Below, piece by piece: positions 24,625 to 32,846 of a DNA stretch of 62,604 nt. Origin of the DNA: CAZKFA01 sp964551925. GTDB taxonomy: Bacteria; Cyanobacteriota; Vampirovibrionia; LMEP-6097. Every line of letters starts with the position of its first letter. The first letter of the stretch is position 1. The position numbers and the translations under genes were made by a program. The stretch is taken from positions 1 through 62,604 of the forward strand of contig CAZKFA010000004.1 of NCBI GenBank assembly GCA_964551925.1, given 5' to 3'. The notes beneath the pieces are model-generated. The model was not told the origin of the DNA. It saw only the letters and a list, made by a program, of their open reading frames with translations, and ran no database searches.

Positions 24625-25299
24625 TTATTTCTTAGCATCAGCAGCTTTCTTCTCAGCAGCTTTCTCAGCAGCTTCAGCTTTGGCAGCATCAGCGATAGCC
24701 GCGTCTTCCGCACTGAGAGCAGCGCCAATAGGCGCATCAAGAGTAGTATCGATACGCTTCTCTTCAACCTTACAAACCAAATCTTCGCCAAGATCTGTAA
24801 TTTCGATCTTAGCTCTATCGATATTAATATCATCAAAAGTAATCTGATCTTCGAATTCTTTAAGAACAGAAACATCTACCTCAATATGATCAGGAAGATC
24901 ACGCGGCAAACATCTAATATGAGCTGATTGGTGCAAGACGACGAAATCCGCTCCTAGCTTGATTGCTGGTGCTACACCAACAAACTTAAGAGTAACTTTG
25001 GTATCAATCTTAGAACCACTTTTTATTTTGTAGAATTCAATATTCAAAACTTCACGCGTCAAGAAATCACGCTGAATATTTCTAATAAGAGCTTCATGGT
25101 CTTTACCAGCTAACTTAAGATGAAAAATATGATTATAATCATCAAAAGCAACTCTTGAGAAATCTTTTGCTGATACCTGAATATTAGTTGGCTCAAAATC
25201 TGGACCATACATTGTCGCGGGTATGTAACCACTTCTTCTCAAAGCTCTAGGTTTACTAGCTTGTTCACGTGATTCTATGTTTAATTCAAGTACTGCCAT
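24625..25299 (-). CDS. rplY: 50S ribosomal protein L25, Ctc/TL5 type
   Basis: A 224-residue long-form L25 that binds 5S rRNA. The N-terminal domain has ESREQASKPRALRRSGYIPATMYGP and the RNA-binding HLKLAGKDHEALIRNIQRD; the C-terminal TL5 domain follows (~95-190), ending in an Ala/Lys-rich low-complexity tail. The frame extends upstream to 25341, but MAVLELNIES is the family start. An extended -10 box (TGC-TATTAT, 25315-25320) lies 15 nt upstream, giving a leader of roughly 8 nt without Shine-Dalgarno. It converges on the large modular gene with a 4-nt gap. Confidence 0.93.
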   Translation of the reverse strand: MAVLELNIESREQASKPRALRRSGYIPATMYGPDFEPTNIQVSAKDFSRVAFDDYNHIFHLKLAGKDHEALIRNIQRDFLTREVLNIEFYKIKSGSKIDTKVTLKFVGVAPAIKLGADFVVLHQSAHIRCLPRDLPDHIEVDVSVLKEFEDQITFDDINIDRAKIEITDLGEDLVCKVEEKRIDTTLDAPIGAALSAEDAAIADAAKAEAAEKAAEKKAADAKK

Positions 25300-25401
25300 G
25301 GTTTCAAAGCACTTATAATAGCATAGCGACCAAAAGAGCAAACCTTTAGTAAAGCTGAAATTAATTTTACAGTGCTTAATTATTAATTTTACGGCGCTTA
25401 A

Positions 25402-26109
25402 TTAATATCCTACCTTCAGCAAACAAAGTCCCTGAGCAGGGGCAGTATAAGAACCATCAGCACTAGCACCCCGCCCAACATTAATCATATCGCCAACAAT
25501 ACGCCGAACCATGTGCCGCAGGAAGTGGTCAGCTTGAATATAATACTTAAAACAGATATCAGATTCCTGAATCAACTCTGAGCGCAACACATTACAAATC
25601 ATAGACTTCTCGCCTTCCTTATCTTTTGTATAAGCAGAAAAATCATTAACGCCAAGCATAGTCTTAGCAAAGTCAGCCATTAAAGCATAATCAAGAGGTT
25701 CTTTCACCCAGAGCAAGCTATCCAAGCGCAAAACTGGCCTATAACGACGATTGAAAATTTTATAGACATAAGTACGAGACTTCGCGTCATAACGAGCATG
25801 AAATTTATCATCAACCTGAGTGATAGCAGTCGCCGCCAAATCCTCTGGTAAAAAGTTATTCAGGGCAATCAACAACTTGCCTGGATTATCAAGATCAAGC
25901 AAGGAATCAACTTGAAAACTAAGCACCTGTCCAACAGCATGCACACCAGCATCAGTACGACTAGAGAAATTAGTCTCTATTGTTTCTTGCTTAAGAAACT
26001 CCCTCAAGCCCTTATTTAGCTCACCCTGTACAGTTCTTTGAGCCTCTTGGATTTGTGAGCCAAAAAATTTATCACCGTTATACTCAATGACAAGTTTATA
26101 ATTTGCCAT
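25402..26109 (-). CDS. truA: tRNA pseudouridine synthase A
   Basis: A 235-residue TruA that isomerises U38-U40 in tRNA anticodon arms. It has YNGDKFFGSQIQEAQRTVQGELNKGL, the catalytic Asp in FSSRTDAGVHAVGQV (~50-64), RTYVYKIFNRRYRPV and the C-terminal ADHFLRHMVRRIVGDMINVG. It follows grpE with no intergenic base (stop TAG directly followed by ATG), so the two are co-transcribed. The 102-bp space downstream, before L25, contains nothing recognisable. Confidence 0.95.
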   Translation of the reverse strand: MANYKLVIEYNGDKFFGSQIQEAQRTVQGELNKGLREFLKQETIETNFSSRTDAGVHAVGQVLSFQVDSLLDLDNPGKLLIALNNFLPEDLAATAITQVDDKFHARYDAKSRTYVYKIFNRRYRPVLRLDSLLWVKEPLDYALMADFAKTMLGVNDFSAYTKDKEGEKSMICNVLRSELIQESDICFKYYIQADHFLRHMVRRIVGDMINVGRGASADGSYTAPAQGLCLLKVGY

Positions 26110-26661
26110 CTACGCGCTCTTAGTTACTACAACAGTAGCTGGGCGCAAGATTCTATCTTGAATTCTAAAACCCTTCTTCAAAACCTCTACTATAGTGCCT
26201 TCTGCGTGTTCGGTGCTAACAATAGAACTTACAGCCTCATGCAATTCTGGATTGTAAATAATATTAGTTGCAATCTCCTCTAAACCAACTGCTTTGAGGC
26301 TTTGGAGTAATTGATCCTGCAACATCTCCAAACTCTTGAGTAGCTCTTGATGATTGGTATTCTCATTGATACTTTTTTTGGCGAAATCAAAATTATCCAA
26401 AGCTGGCAGGATCGCATTAAGCGTATTAGTAGCAGCGTATTTAATTAGATCAACACGCTCACGATTAAATCTATTAAGCATATTCTGCTGATCCGCCCAA
26501 AGCCGCTTGTATTGATCTTCAAGCTCATCATATTTCTTCTTAAGCCCGTCAAGAGCCTCTGCCTCAGGGGTCACCGCTTTATCTTGAGCTTGCCAAGCAT
26601 CAGGCTCTTGCGCCGCTGCTTGGTGCAAATCATCTATATCAGATTTAGCTTCTTTCGTCAT
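26110..26661 (-). CDS. grpE: nucleotide exchange factor GrpE
   Basis: A 183-residue GrpE that drives ADP release from DnaK. It has a long N-terminal coiled coil (~25-85: KKKYDELEDQYKRLWADQQNMLNRFNRE) and the C-terminal beta domain (NPELHEAVSSI; GTIVEVLKKGFRIQDRILRPATVVV). No dnaK or dnaJ is adjacent, and no CIRCE-type operator is seen upstream. The start at ATG 26661 is 9 nt after TATAAT (26671-26676), so it is leaderless or nearly so. It is divergent from purC with 59 bp between the start codons. Confidence 0.96.
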   Translation of the reverse strand: MTKEAKSDIDDLHQAAAQEPDAWQAQDKAVTPEAEALDGLKKKYDELEDQYKRLWADQQNMLNRFNRERVDLIKYAATNTLNAILPALDNFDFAKKSINENTNHQELLKSLEMLQDQLLQSLKAVGLEEIATNIIYNPELHEAVSSIVSTEHAEGTIVEVLKKGFRIQDRILRPATVVVTKSA

Positions 26662-26670
26662 CTCTAAAAT

Positions 26671-26676
26671 ATTATA
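26671..26676 (-). promoter_or_regulatory. -10 box of grpE-truA
   Basis: TATAAT on the minus strand, ending 9 nt before ATG 26661. Confidence 0.6.
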
Positions 26677-26708
26677 GTACAGGATTAGTTAGTTCTGCTC
26701 AAACAAGC

Positions 26709-26714
26709 TAAAAT
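26709..26714 (+). promoter_or_regulatory. -10 box of purC
   Basis: TAAAAT ending 6 nt before ATG 26721. Confidence 0.55.
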
Positions 26715-26720
26715 AATAAT

Positions 26721-27815
26721 ATGTTAGAGCCAACTGGGGTAAATCGCGCTGCTACTGTAAGTCCAATTCAAGCAGGCATTAGTTCAAGTGGGCCGCAAGC
26801 AGCTAGCTCAAAGCCTCCTTTTGATGTTACTCCTTTATTTAAAAGAATAGCCTGTTCTTATTTTCCCACTAGCCATGATTTAAATAATATCGTTCACGAA
26901 ACTTCCTACAACAATGGTACTAGAAGACAAGGCAAGGTTAGAGATGTCTATGATCTTAATGATGGTCGCTTATTATTGGTAAGTTCAGATCGGCTCTCTG
27001 CCTTTGATAGATTTGTTACTGACATCCCATACAAAGGTCAAGTGCTAAATAAATTAAGTTCTTATTGGCTTGAACAGACTCGTGATGTCGTTGATAATCA
27101 TCTTATCGCGCAATTAGCTCCTAACATTAGCTTAGTACGCAAGACTCAGCCAATACCGCTAGAAGTCGTTGTCAGAGGCAATTTGGCGGGTTCTCTATGG
27201 CAGGAATATAAAACTGGTACTGCTTCTACATGGCAAGCTGCTGGGGATTTCAAATTGCCAAAAGGTCTTACTGAATTTGCAGCATTGCCAGAACCAATAG
27301 TTACCCCAACCACCAAAGAAGCTGCTGGGCATGATCTACCCATTAGCGGACGAGCCATCGTAGAGCAAAATATTCTCAGCCAAGAACAATGGGATGAACT
27401 CTGTACTAAAGCTAAAGCACTATTTCAGCGCGGACAAGAGATTGCAGCGAAGCGTGGCTTGATATTAGCTGATACCAAATACGAATTTGGATTAGATGCT
27501 GAAGGTAAAATATTATTGATCGATGAAATCCACACTCCAGATTCGTCACGCTACTGGCAAGCAGATACTTACGCGGAACGCATCGCTCAAGGACAGTCAC
27601 CAGAAAGCTTTGATAAGGATGTACTTAGAAATTTCCTCAGGTCTAAACTCACAAACCCAGGTGATGATCCTTTGCCAGAGATCCCTGATGAGCTGAGATT
27701 AAAAACAGCCTTAACTTATATGCACGCTTACGAACAAATTACTGGTAACAATTTCACTCCGCGCAAAGATGCCGTGACTCAAGAAGGTCTCACTAAAGCT
27801 TTATCGCGTGTATAG
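26721..27815 (+). CDS. purC: SAICAR synthase
   Basis: A 364-residue phosphoribosylaminoimidazole-succinocarboxamide synthase, the step joining aspartate to CAIR in purine synthesis. It is the long type: after a ~50-residue Ser/Pro-rich N-terminal tail come GKVRDVYDLNDGRLLLVSSDRLSAFD, PLEVVVRGNLAGSLWQEY, LILADTKYEFGLD and IDEIHTPDSSRYW. The tail may be a real extension because TAAAAT (26709-26714) ends 6 nt before ATG 26721. The 3' end overlaps the convergent pyrK by 23 nt. No other pur gene is in the window. Confidence 0.95.
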   Translation: MLEPTGVNRAATVSPIQAGISSSGPQAASSKPPFDVTPLFKRIACSYFPTSHDLNNIVHETSYNNGTRRQGKVRDVYDLNDGRLLLVSSDRLSAFDRFVTDIPYKGQVLNKLSSYWLEQTRDVVDNHLIAQLAPNISLVRKTQPIPLEVVVRGNLAGSLWQEYKTGTASTWQAAGDFKLPKGLTEFAALPEPIVTPTTKEAAGHDLPISGRAIVEQNILSQEQWDELCTKAKALFQRGQEIAAKRGLILADTKYEFGLDAEGKILLIDEIHTPDSSRYWQADTYAERIAQGQSPESFDKDVLRNFLRSKLTNPGDDPLPEIPDELRLKTALTYMHAYEQITGNNFTPRKDAVTQEGLTKALSRV

Positions 27816-28542
27816 GAAACACAGGTCCTTCGGTACAAACCCTATTATAAGAAATGTCAGAGGGATCATTAGATTTGCAGACACAAGCGAGACAAGCCCC
27901 AACACCACAACCCATGCGCTCTTCAAGTGAGATGTAAGCTTGTGCTGATGAGATTTTGCTCTGCAGAGTTTTAAGCATCGCCGTTGGTCCACATGAATAT
28001 AACCAATTATAGTTATCAGGCAAAAGATCGGTAACATAACCTTTGTGTCCATCAGTACCGTCGATTGTACTAATCTTAGTTTCACCAAGTTCCTTGAATT
28101 CTTTTTTGTAGAAAACATCTTTAGCTGAATTAAATCCTAATAGCGAAATAATGTGATGTCCACGAGCTTTTAATTGCCGGCCCAAATAATACAAGGGTGG
28201 CACCCCAATACCACCACCCACCAAAAGCACTCTCTGATTAGCTTCAAGCTTATCAACAGGGAAGCCCTGTCCTAAAGGAGCTAAAACGTCAAGAGTTTCT
28301 CCGGCTTGCATCTGCGTCAAACCTGCAGTACCCTTACCCTGACTGCGATACAAGACTGTCATCACAGAACCTTGAATATCACAAATACTCATCGGTCTAC
28401 GCAAGAAGGCTGTATTACAACGAATATGAATAAACTTACCTGGCTCAAATTCATTAAGATCAAAATTACCTAATAACTCTAGCTTAAATATTTTGTCGGC
28501 TATTTCAGTATTAGATTTGATTTCTAGTAAATGTTTTTGCAA
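27793..28542 (-). CDS. pyrK: dihydroorotate dehydrogenase electron transfer subunit
   Basis: A 249-residue PyrK, the FAD and [2Fe-2S] partner of class 1B PyrD, which passes electrons to NAD. It has an FAD-binding barrel (RRPMSICDI), a NAD domain (LLVGGGIGVPPLYYLGRQL) and a C-terminal cluster motif EERMGCGVGACLACVCK plus a distal Cys. The start is TTG 28542, 8 nt after TAAAAT (28551-28556). Only 18 bp separate it from the divergent exonuclease ATG. Unusually it is not next to pyrD, which lies 32 kb away with pyrF. Confidence 0.93.
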   Translation of the reverse strand: MQKHLLEIKSNTEIADKIFKLELLGNFDLNEFEPGKFIHIRCNTAFLRRPMSICDIQGSVMTVLYRSQGKGTAGLTQMQAGETLDVLAPLGQGFPVDKLEANQRVLLVGGGIGVPPLYYLGRQLKARGHHIISLLGFNSAKDVFYKKEFKELGETKISTIDGTDGHKGYVTDLLPDNYNWLYSCGPTAMLKTLQSKISSAQAYISLEERMGCGVGACLACVCKSNDPSDISYNRVCTEGPVFPIHAIKL

Positions 28543-28546
28543 TTGC

Positions 28547-28556
28547 TATAATTTTA
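28547..28556. promoter_or_regulatory. overlapping divergent -10 boxes of pyrK and the exonuclease gene
   Basis: Plus-strand TGC-TATAAT (28547-28552) ends 8 nt before ATG 28561; minus-strand TAAAAT (28551-28556) ends 8 nt before TTG 28542. The two boxes share two bases, and the start codons are 18 bp apart. Confidence 0.65.
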
Positions 28557-28560
28557 CTAT

Positions 28561-29322
28561 ATGGGGTTCAAATTACTCAAACCTTTGATTTTCTTTGATA
28601 TCGAAAGCACCGGCACCAATACCCGTAACGATAGGATTATAGAGCTGAGTACCATTAGAATTAATCTTGATCAAAGTCAAGAAATTATCACCCAAAGATT
28701 CAATCCTGAAATAGAAATTCCAGCAGAAGCGACGGCAATACACGGCATCAGTAATCTTGATATTGCTAATGAAGCTAATTTTCAGAGCAAGGCTAGTCAA
28801 ATTGCCGAGTATTTTCAAGATTGCGATTTAGCTGGATACAATATTATTAATTTTGATCTCAGGTTACTGACTGCAGAATTCTTACGTGCCAATGTCAAGC
28901 CGCCTTACGATAGCAACACCAAAGTCATTGACGTTATGCGCATCTATCACAAAATGGAGAAGCGAGATCTTGCTGCCGCCCTGAGATTCTATTGTGACAA
29001 AGAGCTAGAAAACGCTCACCAAGCAGAATCTGACACTCTTGCTGCAATGGAAATATTAGAGAAACAAATTGAACGCTATGGATTAGAAACTGACATCACC
29101 GCCCTAGATAAATTTTGCAAATACGAGAAAGACATTAATGCCCTGGATTTTGCTGGTAAATTTATTCGCGATAAAGATGGTGATATAATTTTCAACTTCG
29201 GCAGCAACAAAGGTAAAAAAGTCAAAGACAATCGTGGCATGCTTGAATGGATGTTACCAAGAGACTTTGAACCGCATACTAAATTAATTGCCGAAGAAAT
29301 TCTAGCTGGAAAATTACGGTAA
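28561..29322 (+). CDS. DnaQ-like 3'-5' exonuclease with DUF3820-like tail
   Basis: A 253-residue exonuclease. The DEDDh domain (~8-175) shows FFDIESTGTNTRNDRIIELS (acidic DxE), HGISNLDI, GYNIINFDLRLL and the HQAESDT motif with catalytic His and Asp. The C-terminal ~60 residues (FNFGSNKGKKVKDNRGMLEWMLPRDFEP) match the small domain often joined to such exonucleases (DUF3820 type). It could proofread or trim DNA or RNA; it is not the polymerase III epsilon subunit by any context here. The start at ATG 28561 is 8 nt after TGC-TATAAT (28547-28552), in a promoter overlapping that of pyrK. Confidence 0.88.
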   Translation: MGFKLLKPLIFFDIESTGTNTRNDRIIELSTIRINLDQSQEIITQRFNPEIEIPAEATAIHGISNLDIANEANFQSKASQIAEYFQDCDLAGYNIINFDLRLLTAEFLRANVKPPYDSNTKVIDVMRIYHKMEKRDLAAALRFYCDKELENAHQAESDTLAAMEILEKQIERYGLETDITALDKFCKYEKDINALDFAGKFIRDKDGDIIFNFGSNKGKKVKDNRGMLEWMLPRDFEPHTKLIAEEILAGKLR

Positions 29323-29329
29323 TAACATT

Positions 29330-30289
29330 TCAGGCAGAATAGTCCAAAGCGCGCTCTAAGACTGCCATACGGATAGCTACTCCATTAGCGACTTGTTTAT
29401 AAATCAAAGATCTAGGGCTCTCTACCAGATCACCATCTATCTCAATACCACGATTAAAAGGTGCTGGATGCATAATGACAGCATTTGGCTTCATACTAGC
29501 GTAACGCCCCTTTGTTAAACCAAAAAGCTCTATATAAGGCTGCTCAAGAGCTTCTGTAAAATTACCAACCCTATGTCTTTCTTTTTGAACCCTTAACATC
29601 ATCACCACATCAGCAGCACGTATCGCATCATCAACAGTAGTAACTGTGACATGATCTCCAAATAATGCAGAATCCACTTTTGGCATCCAATCATCAGGTC
29701 CTGCTAGCAGTACTTTAGCTCCGAATTTACCCAAACCAATTATATTAGAATTTGCGACACGACTATGCCTTACATCACCAATAATCGCAACAGTTAAACC
29801 TTCAATAGAACCAAAATGCTGACGCATAGTTAATAAATCTAACAAGCCTTGAGTCGGATGTTCATTAGCTCCAGCACCAGCATTAATAACAGCAAGATCC
29901 AATTGTGGAGCCAGTTCTTGCAAGATACCTTCCTGCTCAGTACGGATAATAGCAACGGCAATACCCATCGCCTCAAAAGTCTTCAGTGTGTCATAAAGTG
30001 ATTCGCCCTTCTGAGTACTAGAAGTTTGTGGATCAAAATTAAGCACATGATAACCAAGCTTAGTAGCCGCAACTTCAAACGAGAAGCGAGTTCTAGTGCT
30101 AGATTCAAAAAACAAATTACAAATTATAGGATTATCAACAGCCTTAGGAGAATTAAAGATACGAGAGTTAGGATTAGCAGACCAATAATCTCCTCTGTCA
30201 AGGATTTTGTTAATTTCTTCTTTATTCAGTTCGCTGAGCAGGATTAAATCCTTGCGAAACTTGATCTGGGAACTTAAGATAGCTGACAT
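29330..30289 (-). CDS. pyrB: aspartate carbamoyltransferase catalytic chain
   Basis: A 319-residue ATCase catalytic subunit. It carries the carbamoyl phosphate loop FFESSTRTRFSFEVAATKLG, HPTQGLLDLLT and MHPAPFNRGIEI. The frame opens at 30310, but ATG 30289 has a strong Shine-Dalgarno (AAGGAG, 5 nt away), so I take that start; it overlaps the end of mnmA by 16 nt, and the two form an operon. No pyrI regulatory chain or pyrC is nearby. Confidence 0.95.
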   Translation of the reverse strand: MSAILSSQIKFRKDLILLSELNKEEINKILDRGDYWSANPNSRIFNSPKAVDNPIICNLFFESSTRTRFSFEVAATKLGYHVLNFDPQTSSTQKGESLYDTLKTFEAMGIAVAIIRTEQEGILQELAPQLDLAVINAGAGANEHPTQGLLDLLTMRQHFGSIEGLTVAIIGDVRHSRVANSNIIGLGKFGAKVLLAGPDDWMPKVDSALFGDHVTVTTVDDAIRAADVVMMLRVQKERHRVGNFTEALEQPYIELFGLTKGRYASMKPNAVIMHPAPFNRGIEIDGDLVESPRSLIYKQVANGVAIRMAVLERALDYSA

Positions 30290-31476
30290 CTCTGCTCCTT
30301 TTGTATCCAAGCACCACCAATAACTTGTTCTGGGATTTCAACCCCATAAAATACCATAGCCTGTCCTGGAGTGATTGCCGTAACTGGCTCAATAAAATCA
30401 ACTATCACTTCTTCCTCGTTAACAACACGCACTGTAGCTAAGCTTGGATCCGAGTTGTAACGAATTTTAACATTGGCTTGAAATTCTTTTTGTTGGAGAT
30501 ATTGCTCAGCAGTGATACGCAAACCATTCGCTAAAGCTTGCTGCTTTAACAACTTCTCTCTAGTACCAACAAAAACTTTATTAGCTTTAGAATCAATATC
30601 CACTACATACAAAGGCTCTCTATAAGCAATTCCTAAACCTTTACGCTGGCCATAAGTATAATTAAAACTACCTTGATGTTGTCCAAGTACGGTGCCAGAC
30701 TCAATCTCAATAATATCGCCAGGCTTCTTGCCAAGTATCTTAGTTAAATATTCTGAGTTAGTCATACCGTTACTAACAAAACAAATATCCTGTGATTCTT
30801 CCTTGTCGGCGACACAGAGATTAGCTTTACGGGCAATCTCACGAATCTCATCTTTATTAAAATCTGCAAGTGGATAAACCGTATGTGCTAGCTGCTCTTG
30901 ATTAAGCCCCCAGAGCATATAGCTTTGGTCCTTATCGTCTTCTTTAGGTTTAAACAACTGAAAACTCATTCCATCAAAATAAATCTTAGCGTAATGTCCA
31001 GAAGCAAGATGCGTGGCTCCTAGCTTCTCTAATGAGTACCCAAGCAATGAACCCCACTTAATATCATTGTTACAGCTAATACATGGAATAGGAGTCTCGC
31101 CTTGAGCATAAGACTCGTGGAAGTCTCGAATAATCCCATCAGCAAATTCTTTGCGCAAGTCTAAAGCATGATGCTCAACACCTAATTGATCACAAACCTT
31201 AACAGCATCAGCGACTCCATTATCACAACATCTACCAGAGCCTGAAATAATCCAAGCAGTGATACCACAGACATCATAACCAGCCTCTTTGAGCAAGAAT
31301 AGAGCTACAGAACTATCAACTCCACCACTCATGGCCACAGCTATTTTACTGTGCTTAGGATTAGGCAAAAAATTCGTATATGGCTTGATTAGCAGTGTCG
31401 AAGCTAAATGCGAATTATGCAAATCAGCATGAGCAGCTGCACCTAGATTAGTTAAATTAATTATTCCTGAGGACAT
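30274..31476 (-). CDS. mnmA: tRNA 2-thiouridylase MnmA
   Basis: A 400-residue MnmA that thiolates U34 of tRNA-Lys, -Glu and -Gln. It has the PP-loop AMSGGVDSSVALFLL (~48-62), GRCCDNGVADA, catalytic Cys in IPCISCNND, SQDICFV and the RKGLGIAY region. The ~45 residues ahead of the PP-loop are an unusual N-terminal extension. The start ATG 31476 (or TTG 31479) has neither Shine-Dalgarno nor a well-placed -10 box; a possible -10 (TATAAC, 31524-31529) lies about 47 nt upstream, with a 19-codon frame in between that ends across this start. Confidence 0.92.
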   Translation of the reverse strand: MSSGIINLTNLGAAAHADLHNSHLASTLLIKPYTNFLPNPKHSKIAVAMSGGVDSSVALFLLKEAGYDVCGITAWIISGSGRCCDNGVADAVKVCDQLGVEHHALDLRKEFADGIIRDFHESYAQGETPIPCISCNNDIKWGSLLGYSLEKLGATHLASGHYAKIYFDGMSFQLFKPKEDDKDQSYMLWGLNQEQLAHTVYPLADFNKDEIREIARKANLCVADKEESQDICFVSNGMTNSEYLTKILGKKPGDIIEIESGTVLGQHQGSFNYTYGQRKGLGIAYREPLYVVDIDSKANKVFVGTREKLLKQQALANGLRITAEQYLQQKEFQANVKIRYNSDPSLATVRVVNEEEVIVDFIEPVTAITPGQAMVFYGVEIPEQVIGGAWIQKEQRCQLS

Positions 31477-31598
31477 CAATTGATTGAAATAAGCCAGAAA
31501 AATTCAAAAGAATCATCTACTTAGTTATAATGATAATACAAAATAATACAATAAATCTAGCTCTTTTTGAATATTTTTAGGGTCTAAAGCCTTTAGAG

Positions 31599-32846
31599 AT
31601 GTCTTTTATAGGTAGATTAAGCTCATTGCAACGATTCACTCAGGGTAGAGATCAAATCACCCAGAGCCAAATTTTGTTTGCAGAGCACAGTACCAGACTC
31701 AATACTGGACAACGATTAATTCATAATTATGACTCAGTAGATGCCGGTAAGAACTTAATTCAGACCACTGGCAAACTTACTGAATATAACACCATTACAA
31801 CCAATCAATCTCAAGCAATTACAGAGCTAGAGCTCTCAGAATCTGCATTAAATAATATCAAAGACATTATAGACCAGATCAAAACCGATGCCTCACAAGC
31901 ATCTTCTGGGACTAGCTCTAGTAACGATCTAAAAGTTTTTGGAGAACAGCTAAGAAATTTTGGTGAGAATATTTTTCAATTAGCCAATAGTAAAGTTGGC
32001 AATAAATTTTTATTTGGCGGGATACAATCTGATCTAAAAGTAATTAGTCATTCAGCAGGAGCAACTTTTGCCAATGCCTCATACAAAGAAGGTCAAACAG
32101 ATCTTGGCGAAAGAAAAGTCGGCGCTATCGAATCAAGTGTAAGTTTACAAGCACTATTTGCTAGTCAAAGCCAAAGCGCACAATATGCTGGTTCAAGCTT
32201 TATCTCTCCTCTCACCAGTAATGCTGACTTCAACCTAATTGTTAATAATGGTAGTGACAATATCAACATTGGCAATATTGCTCTCAGCGCTGGAGATGAT
32301 ATAACAACTATTGTAAATAAAATAAACTCTGCTTTCAATGCCGCTGGCGGGCAAGGTTCTATCGTCAGCAATGGCGGAGGGTTTCTATCTTTCGATACAG
32401 CATTAGCTACTAATAGCCTTGACAATGGTAGAGCACAAATCATCATCAGTCCCGGTTCGACTTCTTTAAATAGCCTTGGCTTAACCGCTTCAACCAGCAA
32501 AGGCACTAGCGGCAGCTTGTTTAACACACTTACTAATCTTGAAGCAGCTTACAACTCTGGTGACAACAATGCTGTCAGAAATTCTCTTATCGAGGTCGAA
32601 GATAATCTCAATAGAATCATAAACACTCAATCCAAATTAGGAGATTTAGTAAATCGCTTCAATGTGGCTATTGAACAAAACACTGAAAGAAGTAGTGATT
32701 ACCAATTAAAGCAAGCTGATATAGCAAGAATCCCTGTGGCTGAGGCAATACAAAAAGTTACTTCAGCACAAGCCGCTCTAGCAGCCAATATCAAAGCATC
32801 TGCTGCAATTATGGGGCAAAATATTTTTGACTTTATTACAATATAA
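31599..32846 (+). CDS. flgL: flagellar hook-associated protein 3 (FlgL-like), copy 1
   Basis: A 415-residue flagellin-family hook-filament junction protein. The N-terminal helices (~1-140) contain the family pattern LSTRLNTGQRL-like EHSTRLNTGQRLIHNYDSVDAG and FGENIFQLANSKVGNKFLFGG; the C-terminal helices (~310-415) match FlgL/flagellin. Between them (~208-298) sits an inserted domain of the flagellin IN-motif type (IVNNGSDNINIG...ITTIVNKINSAFNAAGGQG). A paralogue follows with a TAATG overlap, then flgK. Upstream I find no convincing sigma-28 promoter. Confidence 0.82.
   Translation: MSFIGRLSSLQRFTQGRDQITQSQILFAEHSTRLNTGQRLIHNYDSVDAGKNLIQTTGKLTEYNTITTNQSQAITELELSESALNNIKDIIDQIKTDASQASSGTSSSNDLKVFGEQLRNFGENIFQLANSKVGNKFLFGGIQSDLKVISHSAGATFANASYKEGQTDLGERKVGAIESSVSLQALFASQSQSAQYAGSSFISPLTSNADFNLIVNNGSDNINIGNIALSAGDDITTIVNKINSAFNAAGGQGSIVSNGGGFLSFDTALATNSLDNGRAQIIISPGSTSLNSLGLTASTSKGTSGSLFNTLTNLEAAYNSGDNNAVRNSLIEVEDNLNRIINTQSKLGDLVNRFNVAIEQNTERSSDYQLKQADIARIPVAEAIQKVTSAQAALAANIKASAAIMGQNIFDFITI

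Noticed and set aside
25300..25341. Longer N-terminus for ribosomal protein L25
   Set aside because: The family starts at MAVLELNIES, and the upstream codons cover the -10 box.
31540..31598. Sigma-28 (FliA-type) promoter upstream of the flgL genes
   Set aside because: TAAAG occurs at about 31585, but no GCCGATAA-like -10 element lies at the right spacing before ATG 31599.
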